In this document: one piece after another, positions 8,629 to 17,728 of the stretch
Layout: every line of letters begins with the position of its first letter
Numbering within the stretch: position 1 is the stretch's first letter
NCBI GenBank assembly: GCA_000403495.2
Contig: KE159818.1
Location: forward strand, 1 to 64,000
Direction: 5' to 3'
DNA length: 64,000 nucleotides
Source of the DNA: Lachnospiraceae bacterium 10-1
GTDB taxonomy: Bacteria; Bacillota; Clostridia; Lachnospirales; Lachnospiraceae
The notes under the pieces: generated by a model
Told to the model about the DNA's origin: nothing
Databases searched by the model: none
The model's input: the letters and a program-made list of their open reading frames with translations, nothing else
Program-made: the position numbers and the translations under genes

Positions 8629-9714
8629 CTACCTTTCATAATATTTTGAAACACATTCACAAGTATATAAAATCTGTTCATCCGCAAGCTTACAGGAGGA
8701 AGGAAGCCATAAACCTTTCTCTGCTACCATTTCTGTTACTGGAAAGCTCATATCATAATTATATGCAGGTTCTGCATGAAGTGCCGGATAAAAAGGTCTT
8801 GTTCCTATGCCTTTTTCTTTTAAATACGCCATTAACCCTTCCCTGTCTTCACACAAAATATCAAAAAACCAAGGTGCATTTTGTTCGTAGTCAGTTGGTA
8901 TCAGCTCAATGCCATTAATCCCTTCCAATTTCTTTTGGTAAAGTATGCCCATCTCTTTCTTTCTGGCAACCCTGTCTGAAAGTTTTTTCATTTGTTCAAT
9001 GCCAATAACTGCCTGAACATCCGTAAATTTAAAATTCCATCCCTTAGTTAAATAGTGGTCACTTCCTCCGCCAGCTCTACCAAAATCTCTTATATATTTT
9101 ATTTTTTCATATAAATCTTTATTGTTGGTAATTAATGCGCCTCCCTGCCCCGTCGTTATTATTTTGGGTGCGCTAAAAGAAAAGCTACCAATGTCGCCGT
9201 ATGTCCCTATATGTTTTCCATTATATGTACTTCCTAAAGACTGTGCGGCATCTTCGATTAAATAAATACCCTTTTCTTTACAGAATTTCACAAATTCATG
9301 TATATTTTCAGGGCATCTCCCATTGATACTTACAAGCATTACCGCACGTGTTTTATCTGTAATTGTCTCACGCATGCAATCAAAGTCCATGCACAAATTA
9401 TCCTTGGAAATATCTACAAAAACCGCCTTAGCACCTATCAGTTCTGCAGCATTAGGCGTTGCCACCATCGTATAGTCAGGAACAATAACTTCATCTCCAA
9501 CGGTCACTCCACATGCCATAAGCGCTACTGCTAATGATATGGTTCCATTACACACCACTGAGCAAAACTCCGCCCCAGTGTATTTTGCTATCATCTGCTC
9601 AAATTCTCTTGTTTTTTTAAACTCTGTTACCCAGCCGCCAGAATTCATATATTCATATAGTGCATCTCTTTCCTTTTCATCAAAAAAAGGTTCCATTTGA
9701 TTTATAAAGTCCAT
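8629..9714 (-). CDS. DegT/DnrJ/EryC1/StrS sugar aminotransferase
   Basis: A PLP-dependent NDP-keto-sugar aminotransferase of 361 residues. Seen are NGTISLAVALMACGV, VIVPDYTMVATPNA, LIEDAAQSLGSTYNGK (Asp155 pairs with the PLP ring nitrogen) and SFSAPKIITTGQGGAL with the Schiff-base Lys184. It resembles perosamine synthetase-type enzymes making 4-amino sugars. No matching 4,6-dehydratase is found nearby, so the keto substrate must come from elsewhere. AAAGGAG precedes the ATG, and the gene overlaps the upstream 769-codon gene by 13 bases. Confidence 0.88.
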   Translation of the reverse strand: MDFINQMEPFFDEKERDALYEYMNSGGWVTEFKKTREFEQMIAKYTGAEFCSVVCNGTISLAVALMACGVTVGDEVIVPDYTMVATPNAAELIGAKAVFVDISKDNLCMDFDCMRETITDKTRAVMLVSINGRCPENIHEFVKFCKEKGIYLIEDAAQSLGSTYNGKHIGTYGDIGSFSFSAPKIITTGQGGALITNNKDLYEKIKYIRDFGRAGGGSDHYLTKGWNFKFTDVQAVIGIEQMKKLSDRVARKKEMGILYQKKLEGINGIELIPTDYEQNAPWFFDILCEDREGLMAYLKEKGIGTRPFYPALHAEPAYNYDMSFPVTEMVAEKGLWLPSSCKLADEQILYTCECVSKYYER

Positions 9715-12011
9715 AGTTTTGCTCCTTTCAGCAATGTAAATTCCTCTCCAGGTTTTTCTTTTAAATACTCAAGCAATATTTGCGGGTGCATAAATTTCAG
9801 ATCACTAAACACGAAGTGATAATCCATATTTTCTATGATATCATCATCTATAATATCATACTCATCTTTTTTATGCATCTCCACAACATCTGAAACAATT
9901 ACCAGGCCAGTGCCATATATATTGCGCAAATCACTTGTCATAATAATATCTATATCATCAAATTCTTTTGATTTTCGCAATCCCAATACCTGTAAAACTG
10001 CTCCGCTTACAATGCATACCTTTTCCCTTGGAATATTATTCCTTAATAAAGCTTTTTTCAAATTATTCAAATTATCTAAAAATTTCTCATCTTCAATATG
10101 TACATTAAGTTTCTGGTATTCCGCCGTATTCCTTGATAAATATTCACAAGCAGGAAGTTTCTCTAACTTTTCTTTTGGTATATCTTCTTTAAGGGGATAA
10201 ATCCGATCCGGCTCAATAGGAACAATAATCTGCTCTTCTTTTACACCCATTTCACATAGCTGCCTTTTTATGATTTCAGCCGCTTTAAAAACTCCTATTG
10301 CAATATAATCAAAATTTTCACATAAAATTTTGTTTGGCTGTATAATTTTCTTTCCCTTGCAATAATTCCCCCATTTGTCACTGCTATTGTCAGCAAACGC
10401 AATCACTTCATTTCCTTCTCCTATAAACTTTTGCATTGCCTTAATTCCAACACCACCACATCCAAATATTATTATACTCTTCGCCAGTTTTTCCCTTATA
10501 TAAACCTGAACCATTTTGCTCCTGTCTCTGCAATAGATCTTACTCAAAGTATTTACACATGTATAACCAAACTCTTCCAAAAAATTTAAGATTTCTTTCT
10601 TTGCGTCAATGCAGATAATACTTTTTATTCTACTTTTTTCAATTAATTTTTTATTCTGAAAACTATGATCAAGTATCAATACATTATAATTTTGAAAGCT
10701 CTGACCATCTGTTTCTTTCACATTCTGATAAAACAACTTGTCCAGCAAAATAGTAAATTTATTGCCTTCCCGTTCTACTCTGCTTACATTAAATCCACAC
10801 GCACTCAAATATCTGCTGCATGCTCCTTCATCTTCCAAATCGCACAAAATAAAATCGTGTTCCCTAGCCTGTTTCAATATTTCCCGATCTGTAAGATTAT
10901 ATCTATTTACACTTCTTTTTGCTTGAGAAAAAGCATTATATATCAAATACTCCGAAATTGGAAAAAGCACCAATTGATTATAATCCACATTTTCTGCTAC
11001 AATGTCTTTAAAATATGGATGGGGAACTGGTGCAGTCGTCTTTATCACATGTTCTTTTTCCATATAATCTTTAATCAATGAAAAAATCTCTTTATTGATC
11101 CAATGTTCGTAATCCTCCACTTGTAGCCTAACTGGAATATGTCTATATCCTTTCGCTACTAAAAATACTACTCTATTCCGCCCACTTTGCACCATATAGA
11201 ATTTACTTTTATCACCAGCTTCTACCAAAGGTGCATTTCGCAAAAAAAAATCAAAATCATAATCCGAAATTTCCTGCATATGAGCAAAGGCTTCCCACCT
11301 CGATTCAACCCAACTAGCCTTTAACTCTTCTGTAATCTCTATCTGATTTGAATATGCCCATTCTGATGCATATCTATAAAAATCATCCAGAACATCTCTT
11401 TCTTTTCTGTTTACATTCCCAAGAAACAACCTATATAAATTAACCAACGGGAAAAAAGCTGCCATGCTCAAGTCTTCATACACATCCGCTTTTTTATAAT
11501 TAAATATTAATTCCAATGGCATCCAAGTAAGCACTTCATTCTCTGCATTCTGTGAAATTATAAGACTATCTTTATATTGCATCTTATAATTTAAGTTAAC
11601 CTTTGCCAACACTTGTTTTTTGGGAAAATCTATATCTACTAAAAAAACATCATGAGCCATGCTGATTTTTTCCAATTCATTATCCGAATACCCTTTTAAA
11701 ATAGGCAATGGCTTGTATATGCATTGATCAAACCCCATTGCTGCAAGTTCATGCGCAATATCCGTATGTTCAAATACGTTTTTAGTAGTTAATATAATAA
11801 CAATATTTTCCGCTTCCGGTAATAGTTCCTTTAACGTATTTAAATCCCATACTTTTTCCCCACGGACATCGCCTAGCGCAGCAGCTCTTTTATCTATAAA
11901 ACCTTTTAAACAACCTTTCTCCTTTAATACCTTAATGAGTTTTAGTCCGCCACCGCCAGCACCATAAATTAAATATTTTTTTTCTTTATTAAGCCAAAAA
12001 CCTTTTTTCAT
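9702..12011 (-). CDS. Multidomain protein: two Rossmann modules, ParB-like motif, nucleotidyltransferase-like C-terminus
   Basis: I do not recognise this 769-residue architecture. Residues about 11-100 form a Rossmann module (KKYLIYGAGGGGLKLIKVLK, then FIDKR). About 255-305 show SGRNRVVFLVAKGYRHIPV and DYEHW, followed by PVPHPYF near 328-334; this ParB/sulfiredoxin-like block is shared with the next gene (12035-13492). About 385-420 is faintly methyltransferase-like. About 511-605 is a second Rossmann module (SIIIFGCGGVGIKAM, FADNSSDKWG). The last 130 residues contain VSGAVLQVLGLRKSKEFDDI and DIIM, suggesting a nucleotidyltransferase fold. Function is unknown; it probably prepares an unusual nucleotide-linked or carrier-linked building block. 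Confidence 0.6.
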   Translation of the reverse strand: MKKGFWLNKEKKYLIYGAGGGGLKLIKVLKEKGCLKGFIDKRAAALGDVRGEKVWDLNTLKELLPEAENIVIILTTKNVFEHTDIAHELAAMGFDQCIYKPLPILKGYSDNELEKISMAHDVFLVDIDFPKKQVLAKVNLNYKMQYKDSLIISQNAENEVLTWMPLELIFNYKKADVYEDLSMAAFFPLVNLYRLFLGNVNRKERDVLDDFYRYASEWAYSNQIEITEELKASWVESRWEAFAHMQEISDYDFDFFLRNAPLVEAGDKSKFYMVQSGRNRVVFLVAKGYRHIPVRLQVEDYEHWINKEIFSLIKDYMEKEHVIKTTAPVPHPYFKDIVAENVDYNQLVLFPISEYLIYNAFSQAKRSVNRYNLTDREILKQAREHDFILCDLEDEGACSRYLSACGFNVSRVEREGNKFTILLDKLFYQNVKETDGQSFQNYNVLILDHSFQNKKLIEKSRIKSIICIDAKKEILNFLEEFGYTCVNTLSKIYCRDRSKMVQVYIREKLAKSIIIFGCGGVGIKAMQKFIGEGNEVIAFADNSSDKWGNYCKGKKIIQPNKILCENFDYIAIGVFKAAEIIKRQLCEMGVKEEQIIVPIEPDRIYPLKEDIPKEKLEKLPACEYLSRNTAEYQKLNVHIEDEKFLDNLNNLKKALLRNNIPREKVCIVSGAVLQVLGLRKSKEFDDIDIIMTSDLRNIYGTGLVIVSDVVEMHKKDEYDIIDDDIIENMDYHFVFSDLKFMHPQILLEYLKEKPGEEFTLLKGAKLWTL

Positions 12012-12034
12012 TTCCCCTGCCTATCAACTTTAAT

Positions 12035-13492
12035 TTATACTTCAAAAACACCAACTTCCAACATTTTTCCTTGAAACACCTTTCTTTGTAAAACCGTATA
12101 TTGACTCATTTTTGTATTCTTTAATATCTTTTCCACAAAAGTCTCATTTTCTACCCAAAACTCAGAAAACAGTTTTCCAGTAAATCTCTCCAAACAGTTT
12201 GCTTCCAGCAAAGTTAGCGTATTCAACATTCCAAATACAATATCTGCCTTTTCACAAGCTCCTCTTAAAACAGCTGTTTCATCTATTATTTCTATATCTT
12301 GTATATGTAGCAAGCTAAATATTTTTTCTGCTAAGCCAAGCGTTACTCTCTCGTCACTATAAAATTTAACACTTTCTGCACACATTCTTTTAACCACACG
12401 TGCAAAATATCCTTCATACTGACTTGCATCAACTACATTCATGTTTTCCAGCCTAACAGGACCTAAATATTTTAAAATATAACCTAAAACCGTATTTCCC
12501 CATTCTTCACGCAAATATGGAAAATTTATGAAATTAGGATGCGGAACCGGCACATAAGTATTTTTAATTTCATTCTCATTAATATACCTTATCGTATCAA
12601 TTAGGCAGTCCTTGTTTTCCCATGTCCTATAATCCTCTTCACTTACTTTTACAGGATATGAAACATAACCTTGATGCTGTAAAAAAATTGTACGATGATT
12701 ACCACCTACGATATTAAAATATCCCTTTTCATTCCACATGATTTCAGGCGCTGCTTCCAGAAAATATTCAAGTCCATTCATCAGCTCCTTCTTTAATATT
12801 GAAAACAGCTTTTCTCTATCTTCGATTATCGATAAAGCCTTTTTTGAATTCGGCTCTATCCCAAATACCGAAAAATAAGCATCACATTCGTCTCTTGTTC
12901 CATCTAAATAGTCAAACAAATTGTGATACCAATAATAACTGTTTAAATTTACATCAACCCCTGCATTTATTGTATTAACCTTAGAAATATTTCCCTGCCA
13001 TCGTCCTTTATCTTCTGAATACAATATTTCCTGACCAATCCACACCAGTTTTTTTTCTTCTTCCTGACGAATTACTACATTATCATCCCATTCATTTTTT
13101 CTATAGAAATAATAATCTTTAACTTCATTACCAACATCTAGTCCACATAAAGCTCTATTATATAAATTAGTCAATCTAATCTTTTCTGAATGAGCTATTA
13201 CATGCCTCATAGGCAAAAAAATTATCCTTTTGAAACCTAATGAATATAATTCTTCTGCGACCTCATAATGCTCCATACCTGCATTTAAGCATACTATAAC
13301 AAAGGATTCTGTTTTGCATGTTTTAGTTAATTGGATAGAATCAGGAAAAAGTATCGGAATACCTTCCCAGCTTTCTCCATCCTTAGCTCGTTTATCCAAA
13401 ATTGCAACAACACTTATATTATTTATTTTTAAACGAGAAAATACATTTTTCCCCAACTCTCCAGCGCCATACAAAATATAATTATTACTCAC
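12035..13492 (-). CDS. Rossmann/ParB-like domain protein, paralogue of the preceding large protein
   Basis: This 485-residue protein begins with NYILYGAGELGKNVFSRL, a Rossmann module with ILDKR and a trailing GFKRIIFLP. At 261-290 it has IVGGNHRTIFLQHQGY and YPVKVSEEDYRTW, matching the ParB/sulfiredoxin-like block of the 9702-12011 protein, with the same downstream VPVPHPNF (about 314-321). Residues about 351-365 (MNVVDASQYEGYFARVV) look like a degenerate methyltransferase motif I. The start is GTG with AGGGAG upstream. The gene lies between the free carrier protein gene and its larger paralogue, so a role in processing the carrier-bound group is plausible but unproven. Confidence 0.6.
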   Translation of the reverse strand: MSNNYILYGAGELGKNVFSRLKINNISVVAILDKRAKDGESWEGIPILFPDSIQLTKTCKTESFVIVCLNAGMEHYEVAEELYSLGFKRIIFLPMRHVIAHSEKIRLTNLYNRALCGLDVGNEVKDYYFYRKNEWDDNVVIRQEEEKKLVWIGQEILYSEDKGRWQGNISKVNTINAGVDVNLNSYYWYHNLFDYLDGTRDECDAYFSVFGIEPNSKKALSIIEDREKLFSILKKELMNGLEYFLEAAPEIMWNEKGYFNIVGGNHRTIFLQHQGYVSYPVKVSEEDYRTWENKDCLIDTIRYINENEIKNTYVPVPHPNFINFPYLREEWGNTVLGYILKYLGPVRLENMNVVDASQYEGYFARVVKRMCAESVKFYSDERVTLGLAEKIFSLLHIQDIEIIDETAVLRGACEKADIVFGMLNTLTLLEANCLERFTGKLFSEFWVENETFVEKILKNTKMSQYTVLQRKVFQGKMLEVGVFEV

Positions 13493-13527
13493 TATATATA
13501 CTCCCTATAGTCCTCACCTTAATAACT

Positions 13528-13764
13528 TCATTTTTCAGAATCACATTTTTGTAGCATTTCGTTAATAAACATTATTGTCTTAAAGTTCTCTGGTAAAACC
13601 AATTTCTCATCTACATAGATTCCAAATCTATCCTCTAATTGGGTGACTATATAAATAATTGAAAGAGAATCCAATATTTCAGACTCAATTAATTCCGTAT
13701 TTTCATCTATTTCAATGTAAGGATTAATTTCTTTTAATATTTCTATAATTTCTTTAATATACAT
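13528..13764 (-). CDS. Stand-alone acyl/aminoacyl carrier protein
   Basis: A 78-residue acidic helical protein with the phosphopantetheine attachment motif LDSLSI; Ser33 in D-S-L is the expected site, and EDRFGI follows as in DltC and ACP proteins. The start at 13764 is set by CAAGGAG before the ATG; a longer in-frame reading to 13797 is less likely. An adenylation enzyme gene lies two genes upstream and is its probable loading partner. Together they resemble the DltA/DltC pair, but the amino acid or acyl group is unknown. Confidence 0.88.
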   Translation of the reverse strand: MYIKEIIEILKEINPYIEIDENTELIESEILDSLSIIYIVTQLEDRFGIYVDEKLVLPENFKTIMFINEMLQKCDSEK

Positions 13765-13786
13765 TTTTTCTCCTTGCTTTTCATAT

Positions 13787-14950
13787 TTAAATAGCATACA
13801 TTATTGTTTTTGAATCTCCAAATATATCTTTTTGTCTCAAATAAAATGAATAATCAGTGCGGACAGTATTCAAAAAAAATATAACTTCTATCATGTTTTC
13901 TGGTTTTACTCCATGTTCCATAATAATTACAGGCTTATATTTTTCAATTATTTTTTTGCTTCCCTTTATTATCTGGAAATCAGCAGCTAAAGCGTTGATT
14001 TTCATAATGGTTGGATTATTTCCGGCCAGCAAATTATCAAGTGCTTCTACTTGTATCTGCTCTTCCCCATATGTCTTTCCCTTCTTCTCCATAACCAGCT
14101 TCGTACAATTATCTATGGCATTATCTATATTTCTGAATAAATTAGGGCTATCATAATTAATTTCACTATTATCTGTGATAGAGTAAAAAGTCAATTTACT
14201 CTTTTCTGACCACAATGCCTGATTAAAAAGTGTAACATCATTTATACGTCCATATTTTATAAAATTACATAAAGAAACATAATTTCCTTTATCTGCTTCA
14301 AAGCCATATATATGTTTATATTTTCCTCCACAATATTCTAAAAATTTTAATATTGTATCACCAGTATAGGCTCCTACATCAACATAAACTGCATCTGTTT
14401 GATCTCCAATAACAACTTCGTCAAAAAATGTATTCCCACTAGTCATCTTATATAAATCAAGCATGTCTCCCGTAATTTTATAATTCAAATTCAATACAAA
14501 TAACTTTCGTGATATGTCGTCAGCAAGTTTATTGTAAACAATTTGATAATTATTAAAATCATTATCTATATTTTTTGATTGTAACAGCAGATTATCTACT
14601 TTAAAAGGATTACAAAACTGAAAAATATTATTTTTTTCTCCTTTATCGCACATCTGTTGATATGTTTCTGTCGCATTGTGAATTGACATTGTTAATAAAA
14701 TAGTATATTCTTCCAACTCCGTTTTCACTTTTTCATAACTGACAATCTCAAACGATTCTCCATTAAATTCCGTCGTTTTTCCCCAAAGTTCCGGATTATT
14801 ATCGCAAATCACAGTTGGCCTAATATCTATGTTATTTAGAAGTACAAGTGCCTGCCGGAGTTTTGCGCCCGCACCAAAACATATAATATTTTTGCATTTT
14901 CTTATATTATCAAAATATTCTTCTGAATTAATATATTCAAATTGCGGCAT
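13787..14950 (-). CDS. FkbM family methyltransferase with N-terminal Rossmann module
   Basis: The N-terminal 110 residues hold KNIICFGAGAKLRQAL, VICDNNPELWGK, the nucleotide-binding module repeated in this region. From about residue 175 comes an FkbM-type O-methyltransferase: AVYVDVGAYTGDTILKFLEY (motif I), IYGFEADKGNYVSLC, VTLFNQALWSEKSKL, VEALDNLL and IIMEHGVKPENMIEV. The normal MKIDVEGAE motif reads MKINALAAD, so the usual Asp and Glu of this motif are lost and activity is uncertain. The ATG at 14950 overlaps the TGA of the adenylation gene (TGATG), implying coupled translation; a GTG one codon earlier also exists. Confidence 0.82.
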   Translation of the reverse strand: MPQFEYINSEEYFDNIRKCKNIICFGAGAKLRQALVLLNNIDIRPTVICDNNPELWGKTTEFNGESFEIVSYEKVKTELEEYTILLTMSIHNATETYQQMCDKGEKNNIFQFCNPFKVDNLLLQSKNIDNDFNNYQIVYNKLADDISRKLFVLNLNYKITGDMLDLYKMTSGNTFFDEVVIGDQTDAVYVDVGAYTGDTILKFLEYCGGKYKHIYGFEADKGNYVSLCNFIKYGRINDVTLFNQALWSEKSKLTFYSITDNSEINYDSPNLFRNIDNAIDNCTKLVMEKKGKTYGEEQIQVEALDNLLAGNNPTIMKINALAADFQIIKGSKKIIEKYKPVIIMEHGVKPENMIEVIFFLNTVRTDYSFYLRQKDIFGDSKTIMYAI

Positions 14951-16452
14951 CACATCAGCTCCTTTAATTTTACTCTGTCAATTTTCCCATTAATGTTTAA
15001 TGGAAATTTTTCCATTCTATGTATCACTCCAGGCATCATATATTTAGGTACTTTCTTCATCATCTGCGTATAAATCTCTTTTTCTGTTAAATTCTCACCT
15101 CCAACATAGAATAAAACTATTTTCTTCTGTAAGTCATCATACAATGCACAGCATTGATAAACCTCATCTATAGAAGACGCTGCAGTTTCTATTTCACCTA
15201 ATTCTATTCTGTGCCCCTGATGCTTAATTTGAAAATCTTTTCTGCATACATAAATTAATTCGCCTAATTCATTGTACCTAACCAAATCACCTGTTTTATA
15301 AATTGTGTCATAAAAGCACTTATTTAATGGATTTTGAACAAAAACATTATCCGTTTTTTCAAAATCCTTATAGTACCCCAAAGACAAACAGCTTCCACGT
15401 ACACATAACTCACCAATCTCTCCCTCTTTTACTAATGCATTTTCTTCATTTAAAACAAGTATCTGAGTGTTTTTACATGCTTTGCCAATAGGTAGCGGTT
15501 CGTCATCCTCAAATTCTCGATTCACAATATAATATGCACAAACATCAGTAATTTCAGTAGGTCCGTATAGATTAGCATACAATAAATTTGGATAAAATTT
15601 TCTCCAAATATTAAGCTGTTTATTTGGCATTACCTCTCCACAAAACAATACTTTCTCTAAATATAACAGTTTTTCCCTTTCTAATACTCCTGAATTAGCA
15701 ACACCTATTAATGCAGAGGGTACCCAAAAAATCGTATTAATTTTATATTCATTAAGAAATATACATAGTTTATTTGGAAATGCAAAAAATTTTTCCGGAA
15801 TGATAACCATCGTAGATGCATTTTTTAAGGTAGAATAGATATCTAAAATAGAATTGTCAAAGTAAAATGGGGCTTGCTCCCCAAAAATCGTTTTATCATC
15901 AAACTCAAACTTGCCATACAGCCATTCTATATAATCGATAATACTCCTATGATTAATTGCTACTCCTTTGGGAATCCCTGTAGAGCCTGATGTAAACAAA
16001 ACATACACAGGATCTACATCCAATACTTTATTTAGACGCTGTATTAATTCCTTTTCGTTAAAAACTCTCTCTTTGCTATCTTCATAATTAATATTTTTCC
16101 ATCTTTCCAAGTCATTAATATGTTCACCTTGATTAATTATTACAATTGGTTCTAGTACATCTAAAATTCTTTCAATTCTTTCTTTTGGAGATTTTTTATC
16201 AATTGGAACATAAAAATTGCCACTATATAAAATCGCCATAAAAGCTATAATACTATCAACACTTTTATCCATGTATACAGCTATTGGCTTATTATATGCC
16301 TCACCACATTCTTCTAGTATGCAGCTTGCTAATTGCATTGCACGCACATTAATTTCCATAAATGTCATACTTTTGTTCTCATCAATAAATGCCGCTTTAT
16401 CCGGATGCTCACTTGCTGATTTTCTTAAATATTCCAACACATTCGTTATCAT
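14950..16452 (-). CDS. AMP-forming adenylation enzyme (DltA/NRPS A-domain-like)
   Basis: A free-standing 500-residue adenylation protein. Core motifs are VYVLFTSGSTGIPKG (A3, about 149-163), NLYGPTEITD (A5), GELCVRGSCLSLGYY and YKTGDLVRY (A7), FQIKHQGHRIELGEIE (A8) and NINGKIDRVKL with the catalytic lysine near 492 (A10). It should activate an amino or carboxylic acid as an adenylate and load it on the carrier protein encoded at 13528-13764. CAGGAG precedes the ATG. The length and lack of condensation domains match DltA-type enzymes rather than modular peptide synthetases. The substrate cannot be read with confidence. Confidence 0.9.
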   Translation of the reverse strand: MITNVLEYLRKSASEHPDKAAFIDENKSMTFMEINVRAMQLASCILEECGEAYNKPIAVYMDKSVDSIIAFMAILYSGNFYVPIDKKSPKERIERILDVLEPIVIINQGEHINDLERWKNINYEDSKERVFNEKELIQRLNKVLDVDPVYVLFTSGSTGIPKGVAINHRSIIDYIEWLYGKFEFDDKTIFGEQAPFYFDNSILDIYSTLKNASTMVIIPEKFFAFPNKLCIFLNEYKINTIFWVPSALIGVANSGVLEREKLLYLEKVLFCGEVMPNKQLNIWRKFYPNLLYANLYGPTEITDVCAYYIVNREFEDDEPLPIGKACKNTQILVLNEENALVKEGEIGELCVRGSCLSLGYYKDFEKTDNVFVQNPLNKCFYDTIYKTGDLVRYNELGELIYVCRKDFQIKHQGHRIELGEIETAASSIDEVYQCCALYDDLQKKIVLFYVGGENLTEKEIYTQMMKKVPKYMMPGVIHRMEKFPLNINGKIDRVKLKELM

Positions 16453-16457
16453 TTCTA

Positions 16458-17663
16458 CTATCTCCTGTTTAACTCTTCAATTAGTTTTTCAACAACTAAT
16501 TTTCTGCCTTCGTAATTCGCTGTTTCATCAATCGTATGTAAATCTGCAAATTGATAATCTTTCAAAATATAACTTAAATCTAATATCGATACACCATATT
16601 CTTCTGCAATTTCTTTTAAATAAGCGACATTTTTATCATACGCTTCAGAAAATTTTTCTCCAAACAAACTTACCGCATACATATAATTTGCCGGAGGAAT
16701 GAATACAATTGGTTTTACACTTCTCTCTTTACACAGTTTTAACAGTTTTTCCAAATATACTATGCCTTCATTATCTCTTTTTAATGTATACATATAATTC
16801 ATTTTTATAACAATTCTATCATTTCGTTCTTTAGCCCCTGTATTAAAATTTGAATCAGATGACATGAAATAATCCATTTTAAAATTTGAAAACCGCTCAT
16901 TAGTTACATAAACATATTCCAACAGTTCTTCTTCCCTATTTCCAACCGCATCACTAATTAATTGAATTAATTTGGCATGTTGCGAACGCGGTAATAAGTG
17001 CTGCTTACCTGTAAATGTTTCAAAATTAGCCATTATCAAAAGCTTTTCAGGGGTGCTTACATTATTAATATGGGCTTTAAATATATTATAAAATGCCCTC
17101 ATACCCATTGCATGTATGGCAAGTACTTTTATGTGTTCTTTGCCCACCTTCTCTTCCAACATTTCTCCTATATTCATGTAATTTTCATCTTTAATAGAAA
17201 TATCTGTTAATCCACAATCTCCCATTGCAATCACATTAAAATTTCCTTTTTGAGAAAAAGTCTTGATATATTCTTCATTTAAATGATTCTCTATAAAAAA
17301 ATAATTTTCATTTTTAATAAATCCGCTTTTTTCTAACTGCTCCATCAAACTGTAGCCATTTTCAACTGAAATAATTACATTAATTTCCTCTTTCATTCTT
17401 TCAACATCTTTATACGAAATAATAGGAAATTCATTTATATAGCCACCAACTTTAGCATCATTATTATCTGTAAATACAATATCTTTATATCCCTTCTCAG
17501 ACAGCCAAATAGAAAATGAAGTGCCTCGAATACCTGCACCAAAAATAACAATCTTTCCCCTTTTTAATTTTTCCTTATTTTCTTCTATACATTTACAAAG
17601 AGCATTATAATCATATTTTCCTACCGTTGTAACCGGCCATGCAAAATTGTTTACTTCATTCAT
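16458..17663 (-). CDS. Rossmann module plus SGNH-hydrolase-like protein (GDC in place of GDS)
   Basis: Residues about 34-125 are the shared nucleotide-binding module (GKIVIFGAGIRGTSFSI, FTDNNDAKVGG). The C-terminal two thirds start with NVIAMGDCGLTD (about 143-154) and end with FADLHTIDETANYEGRKL. A GDx block I and a DxxH block V are the hallmarks of SGNH/GDSL hydrolases; here the expected serine is cysteine 150. No signal peptide or membrane segment is visible, so it is cytoplasmic. The ATG at 17663 follows AAGGAGG; an earlier in-frame ATG is ignored. It may release or transfer the acyl group made by the adjacent adenylation enzyme (inference). Confidence 0.65.
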   Translation of the reverse strand: MNEVNNFAWPVTTVGKYDYNALCKCIEENKEKLKRGKIVIFGAGIRGTSFSIWLSEKGYKDIVFTDNNDAKVGGYINEFPIISYKDVERMKEEINVIISVENGYSLMEQLEKSGFIKNENYFFIENHLNEEYIKTFSQKGNFNVIAMGDCGLTDISIKDENYMNIGEMLEEKVGKEHIKVLAIHAMGMRAFYNIFKAHINNVSTPEKLLIMANFETFTGKQHLLPRSQHAKLIQLISDAVGNREEELLEYVYVTNERFSNFKMDYFMSSDSNFNTGAKERNDRIVIKMNYMYTLKRDNEGIVYLEKLLKLCKERSVKPIVFIPPANYMYAVSLFGEKFSEAYDKNVAYLKEIAEEYGVSILDLSYILKDYQFADLHTIDETANYEGRKLVVEKLIEELNRR

Positions 17664-17728
17664 ATTAATCCTCCTTGATAGGTCCATCCCATTATAATGC
17701 TCTATAACTCATGCTCAAATAAAATATT

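Noticed and set aside
14950-16452. Part of a non-ribosomal peptide synthetase cluster
   Set aside because: No condensation or thioesterase domains occur nearby; the free A-domain and free carrier protein fit a Dlt-like loading pair.
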